Notes: a model not told the origin generated them from the letters alone. Positions 34,001-44,985 are shown, counted from the first letter of the stretch. The stretch: DNA of 64,000 nt from Rosa chinensis (GCF_002994745.2 NC_037090.1:13938001-14002000); one strand, 5' to 3'. Made by a program: numbers and translations.

Positions 34001-36355
34001 CAGCTATAATGACCGGCAATGTCTCATTTTCTCCAAGATACACATACTTCAAGTGTTCGGGCAGTTGTTTGAGTTCCAATGTAGGTGCCTGAACCACAGA
34101 AGGAAGTACCGTTGCATTAGAAATTGGAAGAGAAATATAAGAGACATTATGCTTACCTGATAGATATGGCAATGATTCAAGAGAGGCTGCTGCCTCTTCT
34201 ATGGTATTATCAAAGTGCACGGCCCTTTTTGGGTTCTTAGGTAATTCATGTTCAAATCCATGGGCAATAGCAACTTCCAATGCATCCTCCTTCATTACAT
34301 CAAAGAATTGCTGCGCTAACGAGTCGAGAATGTCAATGGAGAAACATGAATGCACATCACATGGATACCTCATTGCTTCAAAGACATTGAAGCTCATAAC
34401 TTCCCCATCAAATTCCATGGTGAGGGTTCCTTCATAAACATCTATTTTGGTGCGAGCAGTTCTCATGAAAGGTCGGCCAAGAAGTAGAGGAGTAGATGAA
34501 AAAGATGTTGTAGCATCCTCCATTTGAAGCACATAGAAATCAGCCGGAAAAATAAGATCATTAACCTGTACCAAAACATCTTCCACAACTCCTCTCGGAT
34601 AAGCATTAGAACGGTCAGCCAATTGAATAATAACACCTGTATCTTTAAGCTCACCTAAGTCTAAGGATGCATAAACAGAGTATGGCATTACATTGATTGA
34701 TGCACCTAGATCTAACATGGCCCGTTCAAACCTGGTGTTACCTATTTTACAAGAAATGGTGAAACTCCCTGGATCCTTGCACTTTGGTGGAAGCTTCCTT
34801 TGAAGTACCGCTGAGACATTCTCACTGACTGCGACGGTTTCATTCCCTTGTAGCTTCCTTTTGTTGGTGCAAAGTTCTTTCAAGAACTTAGCATATTTTG
34901 GAATCTGTTTGATCGCGTCTAGCAAGGGTATGTTCACTTGGACCTTCCGGAATGTGTCCAAGATGTTTTTCTCGAGCTGCTCCTTCTTTGACTTAGCAAA
35001 CCTACGAGGAAAAGGCACAGAAGAAGAATTAGTAGAAACTGGAACTTCAGGGGTTACCTTAGAATTTCCGGAAGATTTCGGATGCCTGACCAAACGATCG
35101 ATCGTTTCCTCTGGGCGATCGATCGTTTCTGATGTAGGGGCTAAACGATCGATCTTTTTAGCTGTGAGATCGATCGTTTTGCTTCTGTGACTTTCTGGAA
35201 CACCAAACGATCGATCGTTTGGTTCCTGCGATCGATCGTTTTTAGTGGCCGGGACTTCGTCTTGTTCTTCCTCTGCATCAACAACCTTCCTAACCCTGTT
35301 GTTCACCTTTGGAGCCTCTAGGACTTCTTTTCCACTTCGTAGAGTGATAGCACTTGCATTCTCAAACCCCCCTTTGGGGTTCACAACCGTTTGGCTAGGA
35401 AGTTTGCCGGTTTGAGGTTGTTGGCCCGCCATGTTTGCAATTTGTGTCACTTGACGCTCAAGATACTCAATAGCTCTATCCGTCTTTTGTTGATATGCAG
35501 CTGTCGTCTGCACCAAGTTGGTAGCAGTAATAGTCAGATTTTTAATCATATCTTCCACAGACATACCTTGGCTTTGTTGTTGAGGGGTTGCTTGATATGA
35601 TGCTTGTTGCCTTGCTTGTTGAAACCCAGGTGGAGATCGATTGAAGTTGTTGCTTGGAGGCTGCATGACATTGTCATTATTGTTCCAACGGAAATTTGGA
35701 TGATCCCTCCATCCCGAATTGTAGGTATTTGAGAAAGGATCATATTTAGCTCGTTGCTGCCCTTGAAACCCTCCAATCGCATTAGCTTGCTCCCAGCCAC
35801 CTTGATCATTCAATGATGGGCATATATCAGCTGCATGTCCCATCATTGAGCATACTCCGCATACTTGCTTGGGTAGCACTACCTGTTTCACAAGATTAGT
35901 GAGGTTAGCTATTTGTGCTTCTAAATTAGAAGTAGAACTTACCTCATTGACATTTTGCCGCGGCATCACATCTCTCCCTCCATATTGACGAGTGTTGGAG
36001 GCTATATTCTTGCACAAAGCATGTGCATTGGCAGGTATCTTGTCCACAAAAGCTCCTCCACTTGCTGCATCAAGCATTATGCGGTCTGTGCCACACAATC
36101 CCTCATAGAAATAGATTATGAGAAGATGATCACTGATTTGATGGTTTGGGCATGAAGAAATCAGGCGATTGAACCTATCATAGTACTCTCCAAAGGACTC
36201 TCCATGCATCTGTCGTATAGCACATATGTCTTTCCTTATGCTTGCTGCTTTAGTAGCTGGAAAATACTCTTCAAGAAAAGCTTGTTGCACTTGATCCCAT
36301 GAATTCATAGACCCTGGAGATTGATTGTACAGCCACTCCCTTGCCTTCCCTTCCA
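31026..36355 (-). CDS. G2 Gag-Pol polyprotein (gag C-terminus to integrase, about 1776 codons)
   Basis: One open minus-strand frame. Order: the rest of gag ([19 protein letters not shown]), a zinc knuckle [14 protein letters not shown], a linker with palindrome-encoded repeats, an aspartic protease ([12 protein letters not shown]), reverse transcriptase with an [17 protein letters not shown] segment and an FMDD active site ([10 protein letters not shown]), RNase H ([17 protein letters not shown]), a second repeat linker, then integrase with an HC..C zinc region ([12 protein letters not shown]), the D-D-E core ([17 protein letters not shown] text reading [12 protein letters not shown] here, [23 protein letters not shown]) and a C-terminal [14 protein letters not shown] region. 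RT before integrase, FMDD and the [12 protein letters not shown] text point to the Athila lineage. The first codon shown is TTG, not ATG: this frame is entered from the upstream gag frame by a one-base frame change near 36355. It makes the virus-like-particle and integration proteins. Confidence 0.93.
32352..32447. repeat. GATCGATC palindromes in the RNase H-integrase linker of G2
   Basis: Four copies in two near-identical pairs, each pair joined by GAGAG: 32352-32365 with 32371-32386 (the second perfect), and 32414-32427 with 32433-32447. The pairs repeat with a 62-bp period, so the second is read in a different frame: one pair encodes TIDRF..TIDRL, the other NDRSF..NDRSS. Confidence 0.95.
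35092..35241. repeat. GATCGATC palindromes in the zinc knuckle-protease linker of G2
   Basis: Six copies: perfect ones at 35092-35107 and 35205-35220, variants at 35116-35128, 35143-35158, 35167-35179 and 35229-35241. In the polyprotein they read as NDRS or TIDR units between the nucleocapsid knuckle and the protease. Confidence 0.95.
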
Positions 36356-36874
36356 AGAGAATGGAAAGGCACGCAACTTAGCATGCTCTTCAAGAACTGC
36401 TTCAGGCTTCATCCCTGTAATAATCATATGGAATTCCTTGAGATGAAGATTAGGATCCTCGGTTGAGAACCCATGAAACTTAGGCAGATGATGAAGAATT
36501 CCCGACTTAAGCTCAAAGCCTTGTGCCCCAGCAGGATAAGCGATGCACAAGGGTTGTTGCACAGCAGTAGGTGCGGTCAATTGCTTCAAAGTACGATTTC
36601 CTGCCATGTTAACCAACTGTTCTTCCTCTTCAACTTCACTCGATTTGAAAGATTCCTCAGAGTCTGAATGAACAACACCCACAGGAAGAGGTGTGATCAC
36701 AGCTTGTTGTAGCTCAATAGGTGATGGTGGAACTAGTGAATGTGGTGGAATTGGTGGAAAAAACGAAAGAATCCGTCTTGTCCTGCTCTCCCACACGTTG
36801 AGACGCACGTTTCCGATGTGACCTAGCTGTGCGTTCAATCTCACGATCCAAAGGAACAAGGTTATTGCTCCCAA
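36305..36874 (-). CDS. G2 Gag N-terminal ORF (189 codons)
   Basis: The minus-strand frame contains [15 protein letters not shown] (Met codon at about 36607), [39 protein letters not shown] and KLRAFPFS. This is the typical gag start of Athila/Tat gypsy elements. In relatives the text continues LEGKAREW; here it reads WKGRQGSG and stops soon, while the expected continuation is open one frame over from 36355. So one base appears lost near 36355, or a -1 shift is used; no classical slippery heptamer is evident. The likely start is the MAGNRTL Met, with the upstream 89 codons probably leader read-through. Confidence 0.85.
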   Translation of the reverse strand: MGAITLFLWIVRLNAQLGHIGNVRLNVWESRTRRILSFFPPIPPHSLVPPSPIELQQAVITPLPVGVVHSDSEESFKSSEVEEEEQLVNMAGNRTLKQLTAPTAVQQPLCIAYPAGAQGFELKSGILHHLPKFHGFSTEDPNLHLKEFHMIITGMKPEAVLEEHAKLRAFPFSWKGRQGSGCTINLQGL

Positions 36875-36978
36875 AGCCCCGAGTTTGCATACACAGCGAT
36901 TAAGTACCTAAAAACACGAAACAAAAGAAAGATTAGTAAAAACAAATAAGATTTGCAATTATTAAAGGAAAACAATCC

Positions 36979-36997
36979 CCGGCGACATGGCGCCAAA
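36979..36997 (-). other. G2 primer-binding site
   Basis: On the minus strand TGGCGCCATGTCGCCGGGG starts two to three bases inside the 5' LTR. This is a standard gypsy-type PBS position; the matching tRNA was not checked. Confidence 0.8.
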
Positions 36998-36999
36998 TT

Positions 37000-38398
37000 T
37001 GACACACCCAAAATAGGTGTATAAATAAATCCCTGCAATCTCAGTAGTTATCGATGGTAGTATAGGAAAGAGGGTGTCTCCCGCAGAGGATTGTGACTCA
37101 ACAATTGCAAAACTGACTCGAAAACTCGAAAACTCGAAACAGACACTGAACAGAAACGAAAATAAAAACTATAACTAGACTCAACTAAAAATTATGAAAT
37201 TAAATACACACTAACTAGACACACAGAAGAAGACGCATACAAAAATTGGGGTAAATCGGAGTTGAACTGATATACTAAATAAAATAAAGAAAACGACAGA
37301 CAGAAAACTAACGAAAATAGAAAACGACTTAGGGTTTTTGGTTTTGATAAAATATGAGAAAACTAGCTAGGAACTACTTCTCACCACTAGACCATGATTA
37401 CACCTATGATGTGTTTACTAACAAGCTCAATTCATTCGAATATCCTTACTCAAGCTAAGCCAATGATGTGTTGTACTTAACCTATCAATCTTTCTTACTT
37501 GGCATGTTAAGAGAATGATGTTTCCAACTTAACTTAGCTTCTAGGATGGAACCTAGAGTGATGTTCTCGCACAGCTCTCACCTAGTAGTCATTAAGGTCT
37601 AAAAGATTATGAATAAGGCTAGGCAATTTCGGTACTGGTGTTGTCCTAGTATACCTAGACGTTGGTTTATATGAATGGGGCTCAAGTCATTCATTCGCTA
37701 CTCTAGAATGCAAGTAGACATGATGATCATACAAGACACTCATAGCCTTACAACCTAGCATGCATACTAATGTTGCGCACCATCAATAAACATACAAAAT
37801 TGATCAATGAACAAACAATAAACCAATGAATATCCGAAATCCTTAGAACTTATTAAATAAACGCCAACATCATGGTTACACCATGTCTAGGGCTGAAAGC
37901 AGCCCCTAACTATAGGAAAATTAGCTACTCATCATCTTGGAAAACACACAAAAGAAATACATGAGTTTTGGAAAGAAGGAATAAAATCGAAAACTGGAAA
38001 ACAGGGGAAACGATCGATCTTCAGAGTGAAACGATCGATCGTTTCTGGGGCTCCGAATTTACTTCTTCTCCTTCCTTGCTCCAATCGTTCCTTCCTCCTT
38101 GTGTGCGTGTGTATCCCTCAAATTCTGACTTCTCCGGGCCTTTATTCCCCTTGAGACTCTTCCACTTTGTTTCCTTGTAAATCTCCAACTCTTTGCTTCA
38201 AGGGAAAGTCTTCTTCCATCAAGAATCCTTAGTGAATCAAAATTCCACGCAATTTCCTTCTTTACACCTTCTTTTCCTTATTTGCTTCGGAAAACCTAAT
38301 AAACACAAAAACAAATAAATTATCCAAAAATAATATAAACTAACAAAGAAAAGCATAGGAATAAATAATAATAACGTAGCATAAATATGCTCCTATCA
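37000..38398 (-). repeat. G2 5' LTR (1399 bp)
   Basis: Near-identical partner of 27485-28884. It carries the same palindrome pair, at 38008-38021 and 38029-38044 (perfect). Read on the minus strand it drives the G2 gag-pol. Confidence 0.95.
38008..38044. repeat. GATCGATC palindromes in the G2 5' LTR
   Basis: AAACGATCGATCTT at 38008-38021 and perfect AAACGATCGATCGTTT at 38029-38044, the same layout as in the other LTR. Confidence 0.95.
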
Positions 38399-39220
38399 CG
38401 CACCCAATACAGGTTGCCCAAGGCCAACGCAAATACCATTGTAGAGAGCAGTGGCTAGAGAATTCCAGGGCCTAGTAGGTTTGTTGGAAGAAGTGCAAAA
38501 GATAAATTTTGCAAAGCCAGAATTCCAGGAATGCGATACCCCATGTGTGGTCACACTGGGTGCAGTAATAGCCATGCCAGAATGGGTAGGATTTGCTGTG
38601 ATGCCCCCGACCAGCCATATCCATTCTCAAAGGAAATTGAATGCCATGAAACTGACCATGCACATAGGAAAGTCAATGGGCAACCCTGTGATGGTAAGAA
38701 TAGCCAGTAGAGTTATGCTCATCTGCCCAAAAAGGAAATTGAATGTATTGCTGGAGGTGTTCCAGAAGCAAAGAGCGGCGGCTAGCGGTACAGGGCTGGT
38801 ATTTTGGAGAAGACAAAAGCATAGATCGATGGTTTGGGTTATACCTACCGCATCCCAACGGACCAAATCTCTCGCTCGGACCTCCTGATACCAAACATTT
38901 TCCTCGGGAGCAATGGTAGGTTGGAAACCCACTTTCCTCCTTGGTCCCCAACTGCTAAAATCACCGGGCACCTGCCGAAGAGCCACTATGAGACTGTTGG
39001 TGGGAAGCCTATAATAGGCCATAACATCATCTGGAAAACGATCGCGAGGTGTGGGACCCAGGCTCGCTTGATTATCACCTCCACCAAAGCCCATCAGTTG
39101 ACTTCTCTCCTATCCGGTCTGACTTCTGCATCAAACACCCATGTTAGTCCGCCAGGTGAATGCGGCTTTCTCAGTGATTTCATCTGCCTGATCAATAACG
39201 AATGGTTTCTTGGGTGCCAT

Positions 39221-40958
39221 TTTTGGGTTTTTTTTTTTCGGAAATGGAAGATGAAGTTTGGAGGAAAGAGAGAACTTGAAACAGTTTGCTTTTGGGTTTC
39301 TCCGGAAAAGCAAGATAGAAGAAAAGCCTCCAAGAGAATCCGGCCAAGAGAGATGCGGTCTTGCTACTGGACGCTACCACGGTCACGAAAGTGATAAAAA
39401 ATATGCTCAAAATGGTCAACTCAATTATCATGCATGTGGCTTTCATGGTTATGGACGTTGTCATGCATATCATAAATTGAGCCATGGCCAACTTAATTAT
39501 CAATTAAGTTGTGGCCTTGGAAAACCAATATGTGGCTTTATTGGTCAATTCAACTTCAAATTCTTCACCAATGTTTCGGGGCCATGCGGTGGCTTTGATA
39601 TATGTGGAGAAAACATCTATAATCCACGTTGCATGAATGGCCAGAATAAATATTCTAGTGGCCAAAAGGGCGAGGGAGGTCAGAAATCTCCTTAGCCTTG
39701 AGGAATCACCATAAGGACTGGACCAATCTCTGTGGTCTTAATTCGATTGTTCAAAAGTACCAGAGCAAACCATCATCTACTGAGAGGAAGATGAACATCA
39801 AGATGAGAAGAAAACAGCTGAAGTGATGGAACAAAACACTCAACCTCAAGGAAATTTCTCCTTACTCGTTTATGCTTCGAGGAGATTTATCCTCAAATAA
39901 ATATTGGAGAAACATTTTAAAGGTCTTGGGTCCTTATTAAACCAAGATCAAAGAGATTTCTCCTCACTCAGATCTCTCTTGAGAAGATGTCTTTTTACTC
40001 AGATCTTCCTTAAAGGAAATAGTCAGAAAATGTTCACGAAGAAAATTTGTTCGCAAGGAACACTTCTCCACTACATCTTGATTTGTGGCTCAAATATTTT
40101 TGAAGATTAATTTATTAGCTGGGCCAGTGAGTGGCTCTAGTTGATAATTAATTAATCATTATTTCATCTTGAGAATTGCATCTGAGGCGGCGGTGAAGAG
40201 ATGGCATTACACCTTTCCCTACAACCGTAGGGCCAGCGTAGTGGCCTGATGTTTTTTAATTAAACATGATTAAAACCCATGCGGTTTTAGATGTTAAAGT
40301 TGCAGCAAGTATAGTGGGTTCACTTGGTCACATGTCATGATGTCGATAGCCATGATTCAATCATCCTCTTCAGCATAAGATTCGCGAAGGATTAAATGGT
40401 AGCAAATAGTTTGCTAGTCAACATCTTATTTCACCAAGTACGTAGACCTTGATCAAACTTGATCTAGCCATCGAAGCGGCTCCAGTACGTACATTTGAGA
40501 GAATCAATAGAGAGCCAGCGAACAAGGCAGATACTTACTACTATACACATGGCGAAGCTATCACCAAGGAAGAGAAGGATCCTCATTCGCGATCAAAAGC
40601 AGTCTCCTAAGGATCCTCACTCGCAATTAAAAGCAGTCTCATTCTCATGAGGGGACATGCTAAAGTTCTGATCTCTTACAACCTGCCCAAGTTTCGCCAA
40701 TTCACTGCATACCAGACATCAGATACATGGAGAGGGGGGGGGGGGAAGTTAGCAAAGAAAGCGTCAGTTCATGACAAAGGCAATTCAGATTGTGGCATTC
40801 AAGCTTTATGGCCTGTTTAGAGGCCTATATGGAATCAGTCAAGTAATTTCAGTCAAGCCAATACTAGTGGCTTTGGAGCAACGATATTATAAGAGCAGTG
40901 CTGATTCAAGACCTCTTCATTCAAGACGAAGACCTTTGATTTCGAGGTCTGGGGGCAA
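39221..40958. other. G1 3' internal region
   Basis: Upstream flank of the antisense ORF and downstream leader to the right LTR. It holds imperfect repeats at about 39400-39560 (variants of ggtcaactcaattatcatgc and gtggctttcatgg), further short duplications (ggatcctcactcgc, about 40577-40625), a 12-G run at 40734-40745 and the purine tract tctgggggcaa ending at 40958. The plus-strand frame over the repeats reads His/Gly-rich sequence, with no sign of a real gene. Confidence 0.55.
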
Positions 40959-41986
40959 TGTTTGAACCCAAAATGAGAATTTTTGGCCTGACAAGGCGTG
41001 TCTTGGAGAAATTGAGCCAATGTTAGTGGTTCAAGCTATATATTGTCGACAAGTTCGAAATATATTATTTAGAGGCTAAATAAAGCCTACCTGCAGAATT
41101 ATGGAAGATTATGCAAGCTGCAAGAAAAGGCACTCCCATGCGAATATTCATACTCCATTCAATTAAGGAATATGGCATGCACGAAGCATTCAACTACATT
41201 TCATGGTGACTAACAAGGAAAACCTATCATGATTCCATTAGTGCTTAATTGGAAAACCCATCATGATTCCATAAGTTCTTAACCCATCATGATTCCATAA
41301 GTGTTTAACCCACCATGATTCCATAAGTGCTTAACCTACCATGATTCCATAAGTGTTTAAACCACCATGATTCCATTAGTGCTTAAGTGCTTAACCCATC
41401 ATGATTTGTTTAAGGCCAACCACTATGGCTTGGTAGCCTATATATAGAGGCTACGACGAAGTAACAAAACAGACAATTCATCAATTCATCTCTACGACTA
41501 CTCAAGTCTCTCCGGAGAACCCCTCTCATTCTCTTACCGGTGACCACACTCCAGTCCCAGAATCCTCAGGAGCCGACTGTCAATGCCACCAAACCCTCTG
41601 TCAATGTGATTCGATTCTAGTCTCCTCGGGAGCCGATTGCAGTACTGCGACCACAACGGTTATGGAACTAGCTAAGCAAGGGGTAACTCCCTCGCAAACC
41701 AGCCAAGCTAAAGTCACGCTTTAGCAAGTTCTCCCCACTTCCCAGTGATTTTCACTCTGCTCGATCTACGATGTCGAGTATCGATTGTGTGATTTTGAAG
41801 AAACTTAGCAAAAGTCCTCACCACGAGGCACAAAGAATCCCGTGATGAGGTTGATGCTCTCCTCGTCCACAATTGCTAAAAAGAAGTCAGGTCAAGGACA
41901 CCCCCGACGACGGCACCCGAACTGTGCTGGCACGCCCACTCAAAAAAGAGACTATTGACCAGCTCAAGAAAAACTGGAGCCAAACA
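40959..41986 (+). repeat. G1 3' LTR (1028 bp)
   Basis: Starts TGTTTGAACCC and ends GAGCCAAACA. It has 26-bp repeats at about 41221-41405 and a TATATATA box at 41439-41446, as in the left LTR, but with many differences from it. Confidence 0.9.
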
Positions 41987-43367
41987 ATCACAACCAAGTA
42001 AGCTCACAACATGTACCTGCCTATTCAGCTTCTGCACTTGATAATAAAACAATCTTTTGCCTTTTGCCTTTTAGTCCTCCACGAAATTAAAGAACTTCCC
42101 AAGACTACACAATAACCAGTAGTAGAGCGACGGGTAATAGGACAACCCGCCCAATCAGAATCACAAAATGCCTTCAAGTTTAAAGAATCATGAGAACGAA
42201 GAAGTAAAACTTGACCAGGAGATGATTTTAAGTAACAGACAACTCGAAGGGCAACAGCCATGTGAGGTTGGCGTGGTTCATGCATAAACTGGCTGAGAAC
42301 ATGTACTGAGTATATGATATCGGGTTTGGTGATGGTCGAGTAAATCAATTGACCAACTAGGCGCCGATATGCAGCAGGATTTTTGAGCAGTTTTCCCTTG
42401 TTTAAAAGATTGGATTCTTCCATAGGAAACTCAACCGACTTAGCACCCAAGTAGTCACTATCTTTGATAATCTCCAAGGCATATTTACGTTGAGATATGT
42501 AGATCCCTTTCTTGGAACGAGCTATTTCAATGCCTAGGAAAAATTTTAGATCACCAAGGTCCTTTATATGAAAATGAGTATGAAGAAACTGCTTCAGGGC
42601 ATTAATAGACTCCATATTGTTCCCTGTGATCAAAATTTCGTCCACATAGATTAATAAGACAATGAGAGATGTACCATCTTTGCGAACAAATAAAGAATAG
42701 TCGGCTTTGGACGGAGAAAAACCAGCAGCAAGAATAGCTTCTGTGAACTTAGAAAACCATTGACGAGAGGCCTGTTTCAGTCTATATAACAACTTGTGGA
42801 GGCGACACACAAGGTTCTCTCCCTGTCGCAAAAGACCAGGAGGATGAGGCATATAAATTTTTTCCAATAAATCACCATTGAGGAAAGCATTATTAACATC
42901 CAATTGATGTAAAGACCATTTCTGACTGGCAGCACAGCAACGAGGCAGTGGACAGTTACCATTTTGGCAGTGGGAGAAAATGTGTCATTATAATCGATGT
43001 CTGCAGCCTGAGTAAAACCCCGAGCAACAAGGCGAGCCTTATAGCGCTCGACAGAACCATCAACCTTACGTTTGATCCGATAGACCCATTTACAGCAGAT
43101 TGGACGTTTGTTAGGGGGTAAAGGAACAAGACTCCATATTTGGTTGTCAGTGAGAGCTTGAAGATAAGAATTCATAGCCTGTTGCCATTTTGGATCGGCT
43201 ACGGCAATATCATAGGAGGTCGGCTCCTTGTCTCGACTGACATTGGCAACATAACAAAGATGTGTAGGAGAATACAGATAATAAGATAAATAGTGACAAA
43301 GGGGATATCTAGTACCTGGTGTGGGACTAGGTGAGGTCGATAAAATTTGGTGTGGAGGCAGAATCAC
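41987..43367 (-). pseudogene. C1 reverse transcriptase and RNase H (N-terminal part)
   Basis: The minus strand reads WQQAMNSYLQALTDNQIWSL and CKWVYRIKRKVDGSVERYKA, then after a frameshift MDVNNAFLNGDLLEKIYM, YRLKQASRQWFSKF and LLIYVDEILITGN. The normal copia catalytic motif is YVDD; here it is YVDE, so this RT should be inactive. RNase H follows (LKAFCDSDWAGCPITRRSTTGY), then frame breaks, and the ELTWL text runs into the G1 insertion at 41987. Confidence 0.9.
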
Positions 43368-43587
43368 CTGCGAGCAAATGTAGTCCTTGAGGCGGACGTT
43401 GGCTTCTCGGGTACGGTGAGAAAGACAGAGAGGCTGAATGGCGGCCGCCTGTAGAAGATCGGGATTGGCCAGAGGAACGTCTGGATTGACTAGGTGATGT
43501 GGCAGAGGAAGTTGGGGAAGATTTGGAAGACTGCCAGGAAAGGCCGATGAAGAAGAAGGTATGAGGTCATAAGTGGATAGGTCGAGC

Positions 43588-44985
43588 TTAGGTAGAGTAG
43601 GCGACGGAGGTGCTCTGGGTGATTAAGGAATTTTGTCGGTGTCGGTAGAATGAGGAGGAGGTAGGTGTTGCTCTTGCTGGTGTAGGAATATCAGGTAAGA
43701 AAGGGAAAGGAATTGGCTGGGCCGGATTAGTGCTGGGTTTTGTGGATGTAGTTGGGTGGGGTGAGTAGTGAAAAGTGTCCTCTAGAAAAATGACATCCCG
43801 ATTAGTGAATATTTTCTTGGTCTCAATATTGTACAGTTTGTATGCTTTTTGACCCATGGGATAACCAAGAAAAATACATTTGGTGGCACGAGAGCAAATT
43901 TGGAAGATAGGTTGACAGAAGTTGCAAAGGCAACACAACCAAAAACTCTCATACGAGAATAATCAGGAGGCTTATTATAAAGAATTTCAAAGGGTGTTTT
44001 CTTGTGGAGCAACAAAGTGGGAAGACGGTTAAATGGCAGTGAGAATACATTCTCCCCAAAAATCAATAGGTAGATGGGATTGAAAGCGAAGGGCTTAAGC
44101 TGTGTCAAGGATGTGTCTATGTTTCCGTTCGACAACACCATTTTGTTGAGGTGTGTAGACACAAGAGTGTTGAAAAATGACGCCATGTTCAAGAAAAAAA
44201 TTTTGTAATGAAAGGAATTCAGCTCGATTATCGGATCGAAATTGTTGGACTTTGGTGTTGAATTGAGTAACAACATAATGAAAGAATTGGCGTAGTAATG
44301 TTTGCGTTTCACTTTTGTGACGCATTGAGAATACCCACGTAAAATGTGAAAAATAATCCACAATAGTTAAAAAATAATAAGCACCAGATAGAGAAGGGAT
44401 TTTAAAATGACCCCAAATGTCATAATGAATATGGGAAAAACACTTAGAAGTTGAAATTGAAATAGGAAGAAAAGGTTGACGAGTTTGTTTCGCTAACGGA
44501 CAAACATCACATTTATGACTAGAATCAAATGAAAAATGAAGCAAATTATTGCCTAAATACTGTAAATTTTCGGAGGAAATAATCAGATTGCAAGCAAAGC
44601 GGGAATGTGGAGCAGAGGCCAACGCCATAAGGTAGTAGAGGTCACCACGTCGCTTACCCACACCAATCATCATCCTCATAGCCAAGTCCTGTAAAATACA
44701 CCAAGAGGGAAAAAAAGTCACCGAATAATGTAAATCATCAATTGTTTTGCCAACAGACATAAGATCAACTCGAAAGGTTGGCACACAGAGGACATTATTC
44801 AATTGAAATGAATCATTAAAGCGAATTGAGCCAGTCATAGTGATACCGGCCTTTTCTCCGCTAGGTAAAGAAACCGGTGCTAAAGAAGGATGCTCATCAA
44901 TACTCATCAACAATTTAGGAGAACAAGTACTGTGATGGGTTGCTCCGCTATCAATTATCCAACGATTGGGATCAACCGGTAACAA
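43588..44985 (-). pseudogene. C1 protease and integrase
   Basis: The minus strand begins with a protease remnant WIIDSGATHHST. It then has a GAG-pre-integrase CDVCPLAKQTR and an integrase core with HYDIWGHFKIPS, FRSDNRAEFLS and PQQNGVVERKHRHI. A frameshift follows (44363 and 43938 frames) with the C-terminal region TPFEILYNKPPDYSRMRVFG and FLGYPMGQKAYKLYN. The region to 43368 is a Pro/Ser/Thr-rich linker with stops. DSGA marks the protease active site. Confidence 0.88.

Larger units (their letters stand above)
27485..38398 (-). mobile_element. G2: young Athila-like Ty3/gypsy element (10.9 kb), nearly intact
   Basis: The LTRs are 27485-28884 and 37000-38398; the TSD CGCAC is perfect (27480-27484 and 38399-38403). 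The two 1.4-kb LTRs differ, as far as I can read, only around 27777-27782 (one indel and adjacent changes), so insertion is very recent. A PBS TTTGGCGCCATGTCGCCGGG follows the 5' LTR and a purine tract GTGTGGGGGAATT precedes the 3' LTR. The gag-pol is long and open apart from one frame change in gag. It is inserted in the PMD ORF of G1. Eighteen copies of a GATCGATC-cored palindrome mark this element. Confidence 0.95.
22355..39220 (-). pseudogene. G1 antisense ORF with plant mobile domain (PMD), three segments
   Basis: Segments on the minus strand are 39220-38404, 27479-26680 and 24130-22355; G2 and S1 fill the gaps. Segment 1 starts MAPKKPFVIDQADEI and holds a PMD core (VRARDLVRWDAVGITQTID, then PLAAALCFWNTSSNTFNF and ITGLPI). 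Across the G2 gap the frame continues LYRSLYKAVMCPFDTNISGP and LAFWLQIYFPRF, a good PMD continuation, then an ERALLAFHRSFSCLDIR region and a VDDDYADWWKEVS end. Segment 3 is a helical, coiled-coil-like C-terminus (ARTELQDLLGQRWLG, EELTHRLALAEERALLIEKG) with stops at 22565 and 23060. PMDs occur in host proteins such as MAIL1 and in antisense ORFs of Tat-lineage retrotransposons. Several frameshifts are present. The total would be about 1,100 codons. Confidence 0.72.
14138..41986 (+). mobile_element. G1: Ty3/gypsy-type element with gag and antisense ORF, no pol
   Basis: The LTRs are 14138-15144 and 40959-41986, both starting TGTTTGAACCC and ending GAGCCAAACA. The TSD is ATCGT (14133-14137) against ATCAC (41987-41991), which differ by two transitions. 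A PBS-like TTTTGGCACACCCAGTGGG follows the left LTR and a purine tract TCTGGGGGCAA precedes the right LTR. The internal region has gag on the plus strand and a PMD-type ORF on the minus strand. No protease, RT or integrase was found in the parts not explained by nested insertions, so it was non-autonomous. Three elements (H2, S1, G2) are inserted within it. Confidence 0.88.

Noticed and set aside
39258..39695. His/Gly-rich 145-codon ORF
   Set aside because: The composition comes from imperfect DNA repeats in the G1 3' region; part of it is antisense to the start of the PMD ORF.
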